Part shown: positions 1-9,748 of the stretch, in pieces
Layout of the letters: each line of letters opens with the position of its first letter
Position numbering within the stretch: position 1 is the stretch's first letter
Assembly (NCBI GenBank): GCA_009768925.2
Contig: VHIT02000027.1
Span: 310,001-374,000, forward strand
DNA: 64,000 bases
Direction of reading: 5' to 3'
Source: Cryptosporidium bovis
Lineage: Eukaryota > Apicomplexa > Conoidasida > Eucoccidiorida > Cryptosporidiidae
The notes under the pieces: model-generated
Seen by the model: only the letters and a program-made list of their open reading frames with translations
What the model was told of the DNA's origin: nothing
Database searches by the model: none
Translations under genes and position numbers: made by a program

Positions 1-26
1 TGTGCTAAATTGTCACTTCATTTTTT

Positions 27-1994
27 TTACTTATTGTTTATAGTATAAGAAATTTGACTAATAGTTTTCGGATCATGAATAATATCATTGCTGTTATCAC
101 TGGTGTCAATTTGAATAACTTGTTTCATTGCTAAAGAAGCTTCATACTGAAGCCTGACTGGCTCTTTATTAATATGCAAGTACAAAAGATAAGAGGAAAT
201 ATCGGAGTCGGCTTTTTGTTCAGTTTTGTCCCCACCTGGTTTTTGAATCTTGCTCACGGCGTGGACAGTTGTGTAATCAAGTTTACCTTGAGAATCAATG
301 TTTGGCCAGACAACAGCAAACCCTTTTTTTGGTTTAATTCTAATTCCAGCGTAAGGAAAGTCGAGCTCACCACCATTTTCCACATCCGAAAGGAATACAG
401 CGATTGTGTGTGTTCTAGTATCACCATCATGATGTTCTTTAATGTAGTCGTTGACTGAGTACTTATGTACCAAGATGGGTTCCATATGTTGCGTATTTGA
501 ATCGACTAAAAGTCCAAGTCTGCCTTCTATTTCTTTTATTAAACTAGTTTCTTCCGGATTTATACAAGCCGTAGTTGATCTACAAAATTCATCATCCATG
601 TCCTCTTCTGTTTTACACCCTTCGTTAGTATTACAGTTATTATCGTCCCCCTCACTGGGAGAATTAGGTTTTTCACTATTTCTCGAAATTGAGACTTTTG
701 ATGCTTCTAAGCGATCTCTTATAAGTTCTATGATATTATCACACTCTTCAAATGTAAGTGCATTTGGAACCACAAATATCTCTGGGTTTACCTTGCTTGC
801 CACTATCCTTTGTAATATACTCGGCTTCTTACTTTTTGAAAGTAAATCACCACCATTATAACTTGAGTCTATCGTAGCTTGAATACCGTGTTGTCTTAAT
901 AACTGAGCTGCTGCTGATAACTGATTATTCACATAATTTTCTTGGTATTGTTTAATCATTGCATCCACATTAGACATATTGCCTGTAATTGATTGTTGCA
1001 TAAGGTTTGATGTTACGCTTTGCAATAACTTTGCGTTTGCATCTTCACCTGTAACACCAATTCCTCCTCCGAATCCAGGTATCCCTCCCAAAATTCCGGG
1101 TGCTGCTCCAATTCCACCCGAAATTTGTCCAAATCCTTGTGCAGTCCCAGGTACTTGCAACCCCGCTGTTACTCCTGTTGTCGGAACTAAATTGGGATTA
1201 CCCAAAAAGGCTGCTAATTGTGGCGTAAGTTGGCTCTGAGTTGCAGAGGGAACTGCTGTTCCAGGGATAGAATTGTTTTGGGCATCAATTAATCTGTCGT
1301 GCTGGCCTTCCGTATTATTTAAACCCCCTGTTAGACCACCCTCTCCCTTGGTAAGATCACTCGATATTTGCTTATCTTGATTTTGTTGCATTTGAGAAAG
1401 TGCTAGAGCTATCTTTTGCTTTTGCATCCAAGCTGCCAAGTTTAAATCTTGCCCTTGAATACCACACAAATTAGGCACCCCTGCTTGCATGTTTGGAAAT
1501 TGAATTGGCTGTAATGTCGGTTTTTGAACATTTAAACCTAGAGATGCTAGAATATTAGGATCTAGTGCTCCAACAGGAGGTACCAAAGCACTTCCAGAAT
1601 TTTTCATCATTGTATCTATGGTATTTGTTTCATTGATACCCGGTACTTGAGTTCCAAATACTGTAGTTCCCAATCCCGTAGTTCCAAGTCCATTAACGCC
1701 TAACCCATTATTTTGACCCTTCGTATCATTAAGTCTCATTTTTGCCATAAATTGTTGAATTTGTTCCAGATTCATTGCAGATAACGGAAATTGAGAAGTC
1801 GGCACTGATCCATTTGAATATGCAGTTTGATTTGAAGTCGGTTGTTGCATGTTATCTAGTGGCTGCTGAGTCAAATTAGTGTCAGAAATAGGAACCATGT
1901 TAATGTATGTATTTACTACCTTTGGTTCTGGGGGTGTTACTCCCTTAATAACGTTTTTGGTCTTGTCATTAATATTTGACGAATTTTCAGACAT
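27..1994 (-). CDS. Prolyl-4-hydroxylase-like 2-oxoglutarate/Fe(II) oxygenase
   Basis: 655 aa. The C-terminal ~200 residues match the P4H-type double-stranded beta-helix. A Y-x3-H-x-D iron site lies near residues 512-518 (YIKEHHDGD), followed by a T...VFLSDVENGGELDFP segment. The distal histidine is in TVHAVS near residue 577, and a lysine in GGDK near 588 would bind 2-oxoglutarate. All catalytic ligands are present. The family hydroxylates prolines (collagen, Skp1, HIF, ribosomal proteins). The N-terminal ~370 residues are Gln/Asn/Gly/Pro-rich low complexity. I see no signal peptide or membrane segment, so a cytosolic or nuclear Skp1/PHD/Tpa1-type role is more likely than an ER collagen type; this is inference. 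The ATG at the 5' end has clean context and no better start lies upstream. Fold confidence is high; the substrate is unknown. Confidence 0.82.
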   Translation of the reverse strand: MSENSSNINDKTKNVIKGVTPPEPKVVNTYINMVPISDTNLTQQPLDNMQQPTSNQTAYSNGSVPTSQFPLSAMNLEQIQQFMAKMRLNDTKGQNNGLGVNGLGTTGLGTTVFGTQVPGINETNTIDTMMKNSGSALVPPVGALDPNILASLGLNVQKPTLQPIQFPNMQAGVPNLCGIQGQDLNLAAWMQKQKIALALSQMQQNQDKQISSDLTKGEGGLTGGLNNTEGQHDRLIDAQNNSIPGTAVPSATQSQLTPQLAAFLGNPNLVPTTGVTAGLQVPGTAQGFGQISGGIGAAPGILGGIPGFGGGIGVTGEDANAKLLQSVTSNLMQQSITGNMSNVDAMIKQYQENYVNNQLSAAAQLLRQHGIQATIDSSYNGGDLLSKSKKPSILQRIVASKVNPEIFVVPNALTFEECDNIIELIRDRLEASKVSISRNSEKPNSPSEGDDNNCNTNEGCKTEEDMDDEFCRSTTACINPEETSLIKEIEGRLGLLVDSNTQHMEPILVHKYSVNDYIKEHHDGDTRTHTIAVFLSDVENGGELDFPYAGIRIKPKKGFAVVWPNIDSQGKLDYTTVHAVSKIQKPGGDKTEQKADSDISSYLLYLHINKEPVRLQYEASLAMKQVIQIDTSDNSNDIIHDPKTISQISYTINNK

Positions 1995-2208
1995 TTTTTC
2001 ACCGTCTCAGCAATTACTAATTGTTATATTAATTTACCTTACCAATAAAACCAAAAATAAATACTATGGTGGTTGTGAAATACTAGAGTTAACTATATAC
2101 TTTCCAATTACTATTAATATTAATTAATTTCTATATGGAAAAAGGTAGAGAAAGAAACTAAGAAACAAATGACACTATACTTTCTTTCAGTTTCACACAC
2201 TTCCTTTG

Positions 2209-2221
2209 TCTCTCTCTCTCT
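2209..2221. repeat. Short TC dinucleotide repeat
   Basis: Six consecutive TC units sit about 220 bases upstream of the oxygenase ATG. On the transcribed (minus) strand this reads as a GA repeat, so it could be a promoter element or a simple microsatellite. Confidence 0.7.
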
Positions 2222-2530
2222 GTATATATAAGTTGAGTTGGAGTCAAATTTTAAATGGAAAACAATTAGCCACACAAAAATCTTAAATTGGAATATCTCA
2301 AGTACTATTTCTTTTGGTAAATCTCAAATTATTGTGTTTAAGTAATCAGTAAAACAATAATTACGCAATCCTTTTTTACTCCAGGTATAAAAAAGTTCAA
2401 CTTATTGTTAATACCTGATTTTTTTTATTTTACTCAAATTTAAAAGTTTGATGCTTTAGTTTACACTTTTGATTACAATCTATCGTTAACATGGATACCA
2501 CCCCTCAATATCATAAATAATGTTACATAA

Positions 2531-2540
2531 GCGCCAATTG
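2531..2540. promoter_or_regulatory. Partial E2F-like site (GCGCCAATT)
   Basis: On the opposite strand it reads AATTGGCGC, matching the TTGGCGC core. It lies about 540 bases upstream of the oxygenase start. It is a half-match only, so support is weak. Confidence 0.35.
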
Positions 2541-2757
2541 GATCAGCTTTAAATAAAAACAAACTCAACACCTCGGAAAAAAATGATAAAATAAGATATT
2601 AATGTATTTCATATTTAGAGATAATAACGCTATTTTCCTAAATCTAATGTTTTCTAATATAATGAATTTTTCTAGACGCGAATGAAAAACTATAACAAAA
2701 GTGTTGGCCTTTAACTAATATAATTCTAGTATTCGCATTTGTGTGTATAGTATTTAT

Positions 2758-4332
2758 TTATCTTACAAATTGTCTATTATCGTCTTTGTCTCTAACGCCA
2801 TATGGATTAGATGCAGAGAACTTGTGTCCTGATTTAAAATATGGATTACTAGACTTTATCTTTGATGACTTATTACCAGAATTATTCCTAGATGATTTTC
2901 CACCAGATTTAAGATTGAGGTCTACTTTAGGAGGAGTGTTAAAGCCAAAGCTGACAGCAATTTGCTGCAAATCGAGTGAGTACACATTAAAGGCGTCCTT
3001 AAGAGCATGCGATGCATAAGAATGTAGATAAGCTCTATATGCATCTCTAGCTGAGCAGTGTAAATGGTAGTTTTTTTCAATGAGTCTTTCAAGCTGATTT
3101 TGAACATTTGCAACTTTATTTTTACAGAACATATATTCATTTAAAGGTATCTTCATGTTTTTCAAATACTGCAGAAATGATATTTCCTCCGGTAGTAAAA
3201 ACAGCAAGGCCTTTCCAGTACCATTAGCACCACGCGCAGTTCTACCGACTCTATGAATATATTCCCTGGGATCGTCTGGTGGATCATATTGAATAATCCA
3301 ATCTACATTTGGAATGTCTAATCCCCTGGCAGCAACGTCAGTACACAATAACAAACCCTTTTTAGATGAACAAAAGTCATAGTATGTTTGCATTCTAGAC
3401 GTTTGTTTTTTTTTTCCATGTATAGATGAACACTCCAAATCAACATAATTAAATAATTCCTCATGAAATTTTGTTGACATACAACTGCTGAAAAATACCA
3501 TCATTTTCTTGTCTCTATTCTTTTTTAAGAATGTATATAACAACAAAAACCTTTGATTTGCTGGAGCAACTACGTATCCCTGTTCAAGGCCACTTACTGT
3601 TGCTACAGAAGATGTTTTAGTTTCAATTAAAACCGGATTCTTAAGTGAAAGTCTAACTAAGTCAGTGACTTTTGTCGTCTGTGTTGCTGAAAATAAGGAA
3701 GTTTGTCTTTCTTTAGGCAGCAACTTAATTATTTGATTCATTTCTTCCTCAAAACCTATTTCAAGTATTCTATCCGCTTCATCAATAACTAAACTAAGTA
3801 AGTTCTTATATAAAAATTGTTTCGTATTCTGCAAGTGATCTAAAAGTCTTCCTGGTGTTGCGACCAATATATTAATACCTTTAGAAAGTTTTTCTGCCTC
3901 CGTTCTTCTATTAGCTCCTCCCATTATCAGTCCGTGTGTTTGCGGAAGATATTTGCAAAGTTCACGGCATACTTCATATATTTGTAAACTCAGTTCCCTC
4001 GTAGGAGATATTATTATAACTCCTGTGCCATTCCTAGGGAGGAATTCAACTTTGTACAACAAATTTGCAGCTGGTATTAGAAATGCTAAAGTCTTTCCTG
4101 AACCGGTTTTTGCTGCTCCCAAAACATCTTTACCACACAATATCTTTGGTATTGATCTTGCTTGTATCTCTGTCATTGTTTCCATTCCCATTTCTTTTAG
4201 CGACTTTTTTAACTGATCACATATATTAGCTGATTCAAATTTTACGTTGCTAAAATATTCACCTTTGCTGTTTTCATTCTCATTTTTTTCCACCTCAAAC
4301 TCAACCTTTGATTTGTCATCTTTAGCACTCAT
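2758..4332 (-). CDS. HAS1: DEAD-box RNA helicase HAS1/DDX18 (pre-60S/pre-40S biogenesis)
   Basis: 524 aa. It has a Q-motif region, Walker [10 protein letters not shown] near residue 71, PTREL, DEAD near 181, SAT in LFSATQ, and the helicase C motifs TDVAARGLD and HRVGRTAR near 358. The subfamily call rests on the C-terminus: [10 protein letters not shown], then a [21 protein letters not shown]-like block (near residues 429-449) and [12 protein letters not shown] followed by PPKVDL, which are HAS1/DDX18 hallmarks. The protein acts in the nucleolus, remodelling snoRNA and pre-rRNA complexes. A short basic Ser/Asn/Lys tail follows. Length is close to the yeast protein (505 aa). It shares a divergent promoter region with ribosomal protein L27a. 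Confidence 0.93.
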   Translation of the reverse strand: MSAKDDKSKVEFEVEKNENENSKGEYFSNVKFESANICDQLKKSLKEMGMETMTEIQARSIPKILCGKDVLGAAKTGSGKTLAFLIPAANLLYKVEFLPRNGTGVIIISPTRELSLQIYEVCRELCKYLPQTHGLIMGGANRRTEAEKLSKGINILVATPGRLLDHLQNTKQFLYKNLLSLVIDEADRILEIGFEEEMNQIIKLLPKERQTSLFSATQTTKVTDLVRLSLKNPVLIETKTSSVATVSGLEQGYVVAPANQRFLLLYTFLKKNRDKKMMVFFSSCMSTKFHEELFNYVDLECSSIHGKKKQTSRMQTYYDFCSSKKGLLLCTDVAARGLDIPNVDWIIQYDPPDDPREYIHRVGRTARGANGTGKALLFLLPEEISFLQYLKNMKIPLNEYMFCKNKVANVQNQLERLIEKNYHLHCSARDAYRAYLHSYASHALKDAFNVYSLDLQQIAVSFGFNTPPKVDLNLKSGGKSSRNNSGNKSSKIKSSNPYFKSGHKFSASNPYGVRDKDDNRQFVR

Positions 4333-4646
4333 TTTGCTAATAATTAAAGTAACACCCTCTTTCTGAAGTGCGAATATCTTAGCTCATATAATAATACAAA
4401 TAAATTGCTGAATTAATCTTATTATTATTCAAAGCTATTCAAATTTACTCTCTTATTTTTGAATATTGTATTAAATCCGCCAAATCAACTATTCATACAA
4501 TTAACTCGAAGAATTGACTACACTAGTTAAGATTCAACGCTTTCAAGCAATGTAAGTCTCAATATTCTTTTTTCCCTTTTTATTTGTTCTCCATTGATGT
4601 CACCACCTGACTCCACCTGAGCTAAAGGCTCTAAAAAAATACGGCT

Positions 4647-4656
4647 ATGGCGCCAT
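4647..4656. promoter_or_regulatory. E2F/DP-like palindrome ATGGCGCCAT
   Basis: A perfect 10-bp palindrome centred on GGCGCC, about 315 bases upstream of the HAS1 ATG. The sequence matches the TGGCGCCA motif class known from Cryptosporidium promoters; function here is inferred. Confidence 0.6.
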
Positions 4657-5150
4657 CTAAGTTTTGCTACAAAACAGATATTTTTGTTATTTAAATATAC
4701 TCGAACTCAATTAAGTATTTTAAAAAGTGTTCATATAAGGCTACAAAGTGAGCTTATTCTTAATTCATATCTGAATTTACTGCGGGTTTTTGTTGTAATA
4801 TGTTATTATCATTGCTCCAGTGTTGCTTTTCCTTAACTCATTAAATAAATGTATAGATAATAAAATGCTTGCATCAGAACATGACGGTAATGGTACCACT
4901 ATTATTATGGACAAAGTAACAGAGGTGCAGTCGGTTCATACTAAAACCACGTTTTTCTCACTACTTATTTATTCATCTTATGAGAATTCTAGCGGATACT
5001 AATTTGAAACTAGTTAATAATAGAATTCAATTAACACAAACACAACATACTGTTGATGATTTGGCACAAACTTTGGCCCGAAAAATACATTTACATTTTC
5101 TAATGTAAAGACCATGCAAAGTTAGTAGATAAAATTTATTTCAACAGTCA

Positions 5151-5160
5151 GGCGCCAAAT
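5151..5160. promoter_or_regulatory. E2F/DP-like site GGCGCCAAAT
   Basis: Reverse complement ATTTGGCGCC matches the E2F core TTTGGCGC exactly. It lies about 445 bases upstream of the L27a ATG. Confidence 0.55.
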
Positions 5161-5603
5161 CACCAACTAAATGAGACAGATGTCTCAGCAAATTAACTTA
5201 GTGTAGTTAGCTTATAAATCAATATTATAAAAGTAATAAATTATATTAATTTGTAAAGGGCAAAGCGGCACACTAATTGATTAATGGTAAATAAATACAT
5301 TATTTACTATTGAATAGTAAAACAAATAATAGTTAACAACAAGTGAATGGAAATAAGCTGTAGTAATATTTTTAAATAAGCAATTTATGTCTCAATTTGA
5401 TTAATAATAAATAGTAATGTATATAATATATTGATATTTTCTTTAAACTAAAATAGTATATATGTTGAGACCATAACCCGGTATTTTTTCTTTTTAATAT
5501 TAATATTGTCATTTCACTTATACACTTGAAGTTTAGGGGACTAACTTTGAGTAAGGAGGAACTAGAAACTCTGTAATTATTTTTTGTTAGTTTTTGGCAC
5601 AAT

Positions 5604-6241
5604 ATGACTACGAGGTAAGTTTGGAATCAACACAATGACTGAAATTATGTATCCAAATGATGGCTTCTGTAAATTTTCTACTTGATTATTTTGACTTTCA
5701 TTTGGGGATAATGATTTCATTCGTAAGAAAATCAACTAAATTTTATCTCAATGAATAACTACCAATTCCTCTGTCACTATCGTCTCTTTTTTATTTTAGA
5801 TTTAAGAAGAACAGAAAGAAGAGAGGACATGTCTCTGCAGGTCATGGTCGTGTAGGAAAACATAGGAAGCACCCAGGTGGTCGTGGTGCCTGTGGTGGTA
5901 TGACACATAAGAGAATTTGGTTCGACAAATACCATCCAGGTTATTTCGGTAAAGTGGGTATGAGATATTTTCACAAGAGAATGAATAAATTACACTGCCC
6001 AACTGTAAATGTTGAGAAGCTATGGAATTTAGTCTCAAAGAATACGCTGGAACATTATAAAAATAATGTTGGTAAAACCAATAAGGCTCCAGTTATAGAC
6101 TGCACTAAATCTGGAATCTTCAAAGTATTGGGAGGTGGTCATCTTCCGAATGTTCCAGTCGTAGTTAGAGCCAGACATTTCTCAAAAAAAGCAGAGAAGA
6201 AGATCAAGGAAGCTGGTGGTATTTGTGTGTTGAGTGGTTAG
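5604..6241 (+). CDS. RPL27A: 60S ribosomal protein L27a (uL15), two exons
   Basis: 150 aa after splicing. Exon 1 is 5604-5614 (ATG ACT ACG AG) and exon 2 is 5800-6241; the junction restores Arg4, giving [20 protein letters not shown]. The donor is GTAAGT and the acceptor is TTTTATTTTAG. The spliced N-terminus matches eukaryotic L27a (M-x-TR-x-KK...RGHVS[17 protein letters not shown]). The body carries [15 protein letters not shown], also characteristic, and the C-terminus ends as expected (AGG-x-C-x-LSG). Without the first exon the frame would lack a start codon, because no ATG precedes residue 38. It is a large-subunit protein near the exit-tunnel side. It is divergent from HAS1, another ribosome gene. 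Confidence 0.95.
5615..5799 (+). other. Spliceosomal intron of RPL27A (185 nt)
   Basis: GTAAGT donor and a pyrimidine-rich acceptor ending TTTTAG. It is longer than most introns in this window. It contains an 8-bp inverted repeat (CCAAATGA at 5653-5660, TCATTTGG at 5698-5705). Confidence 0.93.
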
Positions 6242-6480
6242 GCAAATTAATTCTATTTTATTCTAAAATAGTACATTGTATATATATATATCTTTACTTC
6301 TTATTCAGGAGTAAAAAATGTAAATACATTGTTTACCTTATGATTTTAATAACACACATTACTAACAATAGAGAAAGAAAGAGAATACTAGTTTCTATCG
6401 TTTTTTTTCTTTTTTTTTAATTTGCTTTGTATACGAATACTTAATTACTCTTTGTATTAGTAATATAGTAAATAGCAATT

Positions 6481-6730
6481 CACTTCCTGCAGCGAGTTGC
6501 TCGCGGAAGTGAAGAAGCCATTGAGAGAGAATGATTCTTGTTTTCACAGTGGATGTTCGGAGATAAATCAAGTATTTGATTACTTATTTATCAAATTACT
6601 TTCTGGTTGCACTTTTCAAACTGAAAATCAACTAATTGAACTTCTCCGACAAACCGTTGGACTTGTCTCGGCAAATTGTAGTCTAATAAGTGACAGTATG
6701 TTTGTGACGGATAAATCTTTGGGTTTTTTT
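6481..6730 (+). ncRNA. Candidate structured non-coding RNA ending in T7
   Basis: It begins with a strong hairpin at 6481-6511: CACTTCC pairs with GGAAGTG, and after a 4-nt bulge GCGAG pairs with CTCGC around a TTG loop, giving 12 bp in total. GC content to about 6710 is clearly above the flanks. A second small stem occurs at 6646-6671 (CCGA/TCGG). A run of seven T at 6724-6730 could be a pol III terminator on the plus strand. I could not match it to RNase P, MRP, SRP, U1, U2, U4, U5, U6 or U3 by eye. Boundaries and strand are tentative. Confidence 0.35.
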
Positions 6731-6785
6731 ATTGTCAGGCTTCCTTTGCATATTCATTGCCTTGATTTTGCTAAAGCATATTTTC

Positions 6786-6810
6786 ATGCATGCATAATTT
6801 GCATGCAAAT
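6786..6810. promoter_or_regulatory. Double AP2-type motif: ATGCATGCAT and ATTTGCATGCAAAT
   Basis: Two palindromes lie 1 base apart: 10 bp at 6786-6795 and 14 bp at 6797-6810. Both contain GCATGC, and the first contains the full TGCATGCA box bound by a conserved class of ApiAP2 factors in apicomplexans. The position is 3' of the candidate RNA and 1.6 kb upstream of the gene at 8402, so the target is unclear. Confidence 0.6.
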
Positions 6811-7449
6811 TATAGTTATCTACGCACATTTTAATTTTAGCCGTAGTATACTGTTACTCCCATTGTAGTATGTGCATATATTGTTTTCATTATAGACTTT
6901 TGATTTACTTTCATCCAATTACTTCCTGTTGGACCTCATCATACCTGTAATTTTGTTCGAAAATATCGAAAAATTATAGTAAATAAGGGTTTTTAGTTCT
7001 AGTTTATAAATTACAGACACCTGCAATGAGACATTTCTAGCTCAAAAACTTAATTGCGAACGACATACCCCGTACCCTATTCGCATTGAGAAAACAAACC
7101 AAACAAAACAAGGCACTTATATCATTTTGACGGGAAGTATTATCCAAAGCTTGAACCGAAAGGATTTGCGCTTGGTAATAAAAACTAAAGTTTAGGATAA
7201 ATCGCAAAGGTGCCAAAAGACGATTTAAAGTAAAATAAAACGTAAACACACAAATTTCAATGTAAATATAGGGGTAAGGATCGCAGAAAACAAACTACAA
7301 CATCTCATTTCATCTAGTTAACACCTCTCGTACCAATTAACATTATTAACCACTTTGTCATAATACATAATTATATATATTTCACATGATCTATTTATTT
7401 TCAAACGAAATATCTAGCGCGAACCTCTAATCCGAGGAAATGGCCATTA

Positions 7450-7457
7450 GGCGGGAA
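7450..7457. promoter_or_regulatory. E2F-like site GGCGGGAA
   Basis: Reverse complement TTCCCGCC matches the classical E2F core TTSSCGC. It is about 950 bases upstream of the ATG at 8402. Confidence 0.4.
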
Positions 7458-7560
7458 CTATCAGCAAATAATTTTATAAATACAAAATTAAATAAACAAA
7501 ATAACATTGTTGGTGAATGGTATATCAAATTTGACTTTAAGATTTCCAAATAATTCGGGT

Positions 7561-7645
7561 GTATGTATAAAAAATATACAAAATAATATATTTGTATATG
7601 TATGTTTATGTATATATATATTTAAATATATTACAATATATTTCT
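7561..7645. repeat. TA-rich microsatellite tract
   Basis: Alternating TATG/TATA/ATATAT units including a TATATATATA run. Simple low-complexity DNA. Confidence 0.6.
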
Positions 7646-8401
7646 ACTTGTAAGCTGACAAGTGTTATCAACGGTGAATATTAATATAAATAGGTATATG
7701 TTTATATGTTGTGTTGTTTAAATATCAATAATATAAAGACTTTTTAAAGAAAACAGTAAAATAAAAGTCGCTTTCTTTTGAGAGATAGTTTTGTCAAAGG
7801 GGCGGATATTGGGAAGAGAGAAGCAAACACACATTGTGAAATTTGCCTATTACGGACATACAATCTATTGCGAGAGATACAACTTTAGAATACAACAGAG
7901 TTTATCAATTTAAATCACTTACATACTGTAACAAAACTATTGGAGTTTTGTTTGTTAAATTAAGCAATATTCAACATTCAATTTAATTGGTATAATAATA
8001 CGAAAACAAGTGGGTGGTTTTCCCCTTTTAATTAATTACAAATAAAGCAAGAAAATAATATATAAACGTACGATTCTGTATTGATAATCTAGCAAGATTT
8101 ATTTCTTTTTATGTGAAAAGAAGTTAATCAAATAACTATAAGAATAACATATATATAGTGCATAGTATTTCACTCGAATACATTTATTTATATATGAAAA
8201 TAGTACTACTTCGCATATAATGCAAACATTCATTTAAAATAAAATAGATTATTAAGTTTCAAATTGAGTGGTTTTAAGAAAAGGTATTGACTGGGTAACA
8301 ATATATTTATATAACATATATGTAAATTGCATCAAGTATATTAAAGTAACTGTCAAGTATTTCATATATATTAACTTATAATAGCGAATTAGATATAAAA
8401 A

Positions 8402-9748
8402 ATGCATTCGACAAATGGAAATGTGTATAACAGACAAAAGTCCTATGGCACAATCCCAAATCATGTATATGGAGTTTCTTCTGGGCTTTCGATGCAGACC
8501 GTTCAAGATATGGCAGGGGTGTCTGGAGCCTATATGAACTTCAACACGTTCTCATCCAAAGAAAACTCTGAACCCATAATGTTTGATTCAAAGAAGTCCT
8601 TTTTTAACAGTGTGAAATACAGAAGATTTAAGAAGAGATATGCCAGTCTTTTGGGTTTGGTTGTGGTAATTTGTTTTTTAGGTGGAGTTTACTGGATACT
8701 ACATTCTAGGAGACACCATCATAGTTATAGGGATAACAATGCAACTGCAATTAATAAATCAAATGGCAATGTGTATGAAGACGAGGCACTAAGAATAACA
8801 AGCGATAATATTAATGAACAATTTATGAATAAACACCATGAACATATACATAGTTCCGATTATGACATACAAGGAAATGACTGGTCCGATTTTGAGGAGG
8901 ATTGGCTGGATGAGCACGACTTTTACGAGGAGGAGATAGATGATATTGAAGATGTTGAACATAATAGATCACACTACGCTAAATTAATCAATGAAGTGGA
9001 CTCACCTAAACAAGTAGAAGATTCTTCAACGAGTGATAAACCATTAATTAGTACTGATAATAATCAATTACCTTCTGAAGTTAAAGGTGAAATACCACCC
9101 AAACCATTGTCTGAAGCTCATGTATATGACGATTCTGTAGTTTATTTTCCGAAAACCATTCACCTACTTGGAAGAGTTGGTAGCAATTCTGAAGTCAATG
9201 GTAAATATACTATTATGATGCATCCTTATCACGAAGAAAGTCCTTGGGTACATGCAGGTAGACTTATATGGTATAAAATAGGAAAAGGAAATATTGGTAA
9301 TCACTATATATTTTACGAAAAAAAATTACACAATTGGGTTATAACTAATAAATTTGATTTACTTTCTCCCGATCCCATTGCCTTTTTACCTGACCATGGA
9401 GTAATGCCAGTTAAAGGGGTGGGAAAACATGGATGTAAAGCGCAACATTATTGGTACTTTAGGGAAAAAAATGATGACAATACACATAGACTTGTAATGG
9501 ACAGATCAGTTTTAGTTACAGATGATGGCATTCTCATTGATTCAATATCCCCTGATCATGGTGAAAACAAAAATCACGCTAATTTGAATTCTGGTTCATC
9601 TACCAATCAAGAAGTTATTGGTTTAAGGCTTCACAAGAACCAAATACACATTGATCATAAATACCACAGCAGCTCATACTCGTCTAATGACCCCCATGGA
9701 AAACACAATGAAATTGAAGATCCATATAACCGAATTGTAAATCAATAA
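8402..9748 (+). CDS. Single-pass membrane protein with acidic stalk and NG-Y/W-type domain
   Basis: 448 aa. One transmembrane helix at residues 81-101 (SLLGLVVVICFLGGVYWIL) follows a basic KYRRFKKRY stretch, suggesting type II topology with the N-terminus in the cytosol. A His-rich patch comes after the helix, then a strongly acidic region around residues 155-185. Residues ~245-380 form a compact folded-looking segment (GSNSEVNGKY, SPWVHAG, LIWYK, HNWVITN). It resembles, by memory only, the G-x-NG-x-Y...W-x-I repeats common in marine protist proteins. The C-terminal tail is His/Ser-rich. I do not recognise the family; it is likely lineage-specific. No signal peptide is apparent other than the anchor. 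Confidence 0.6.
   Translation: MHSTNGNVYNRQKSYGTIPNHVYGVSSGLSMQTVQDMAGVSGAYMNFNTFSSKENSEPIMFDSKKSFFNSVKYRRFKKRYASLLGLVVVICFLGGVYWILHSRRHHHSYRDNNATAINKSNGNVYEDEALRITSDNINEQFMNKHHEHIHSSDYDIQGNDWSDFEEDWLDEHDFYEEEIDDIEDVEHNRSHYAKLINEVDSPKQVEDSSTSDKPLISTDNNQLPSEVKGEIPPKPLSEAHVYDDSVVYFPKTIHLLGRVGSNSEVNGKYTIMMHPYHEESPWVHAGRLIWYKIGKGNIGNHYIFYEKKLHNWVITNKFDLLSPDPIAFLPDHGVMPVKGVGKHGCKAQHYWYFREKNDDNTHRLVMDRSVLVTDDGILIDSISPDHGENKNHANLNSGSSTNQEVIGLRLHKNQIHIDHKYHSSSYSSNDPHGKHNEIEDPYNRIVNQ

Larger units (their letters stand above)
1995..2757. other. Intergenic: promoter side of the oxygenase gene, 3' side of HAS1
   Basis: About 760 bases of AT-rich DNA with no convincing ORF. It contains a TC dinucleotide run at 2209-2221 and a partial E2F-like site (GCGCCAATT) at 2531-2539. 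Confidence 0.6.
4333..5603. other. Divergent intergenic region between HAS1 and RPL27A
   Basis: About 1.27 kb with no supported gene; the 60-codon frame near 4820-5002 is not convincing. It holds two GGCGCC-type sites (4647-4656 and 5151-5160). It is the putative shared regulatory region of two ribosome-related genes. Confidence 0.6.
6242..8401. other. Long intergenic region (2.16 kb), largest in the window
   Basis: No credible protein gene; the 123-codon frame at 6497-6868 has no recognisable content and overlaps a hairpin. It holds a candidate structured RNA (6481-6730), an AP2-type palindrome pair (6786-6810), an E2F-like GGCGGGAA (7450-7457) and TA-rich microsatellite (7561-7645). The right part is probably promoter and 5' leader for the membrane protein at 8402. 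Confidence 0.6.

Noticed and set aside
5615-5799. C/D box snoRNA in the RPL27A intron
   Set aside because: A C-like ATGATGG is present, but no CTGA D box follows it and there is no terminal stem.
6497-6868. 123-codon plus-strand frame
   Set aside because: It starts inside the bulged hairpin, has no recognisable domain and overlaps the T7 run and AP2 palindromes; a non-coding element is likelier.
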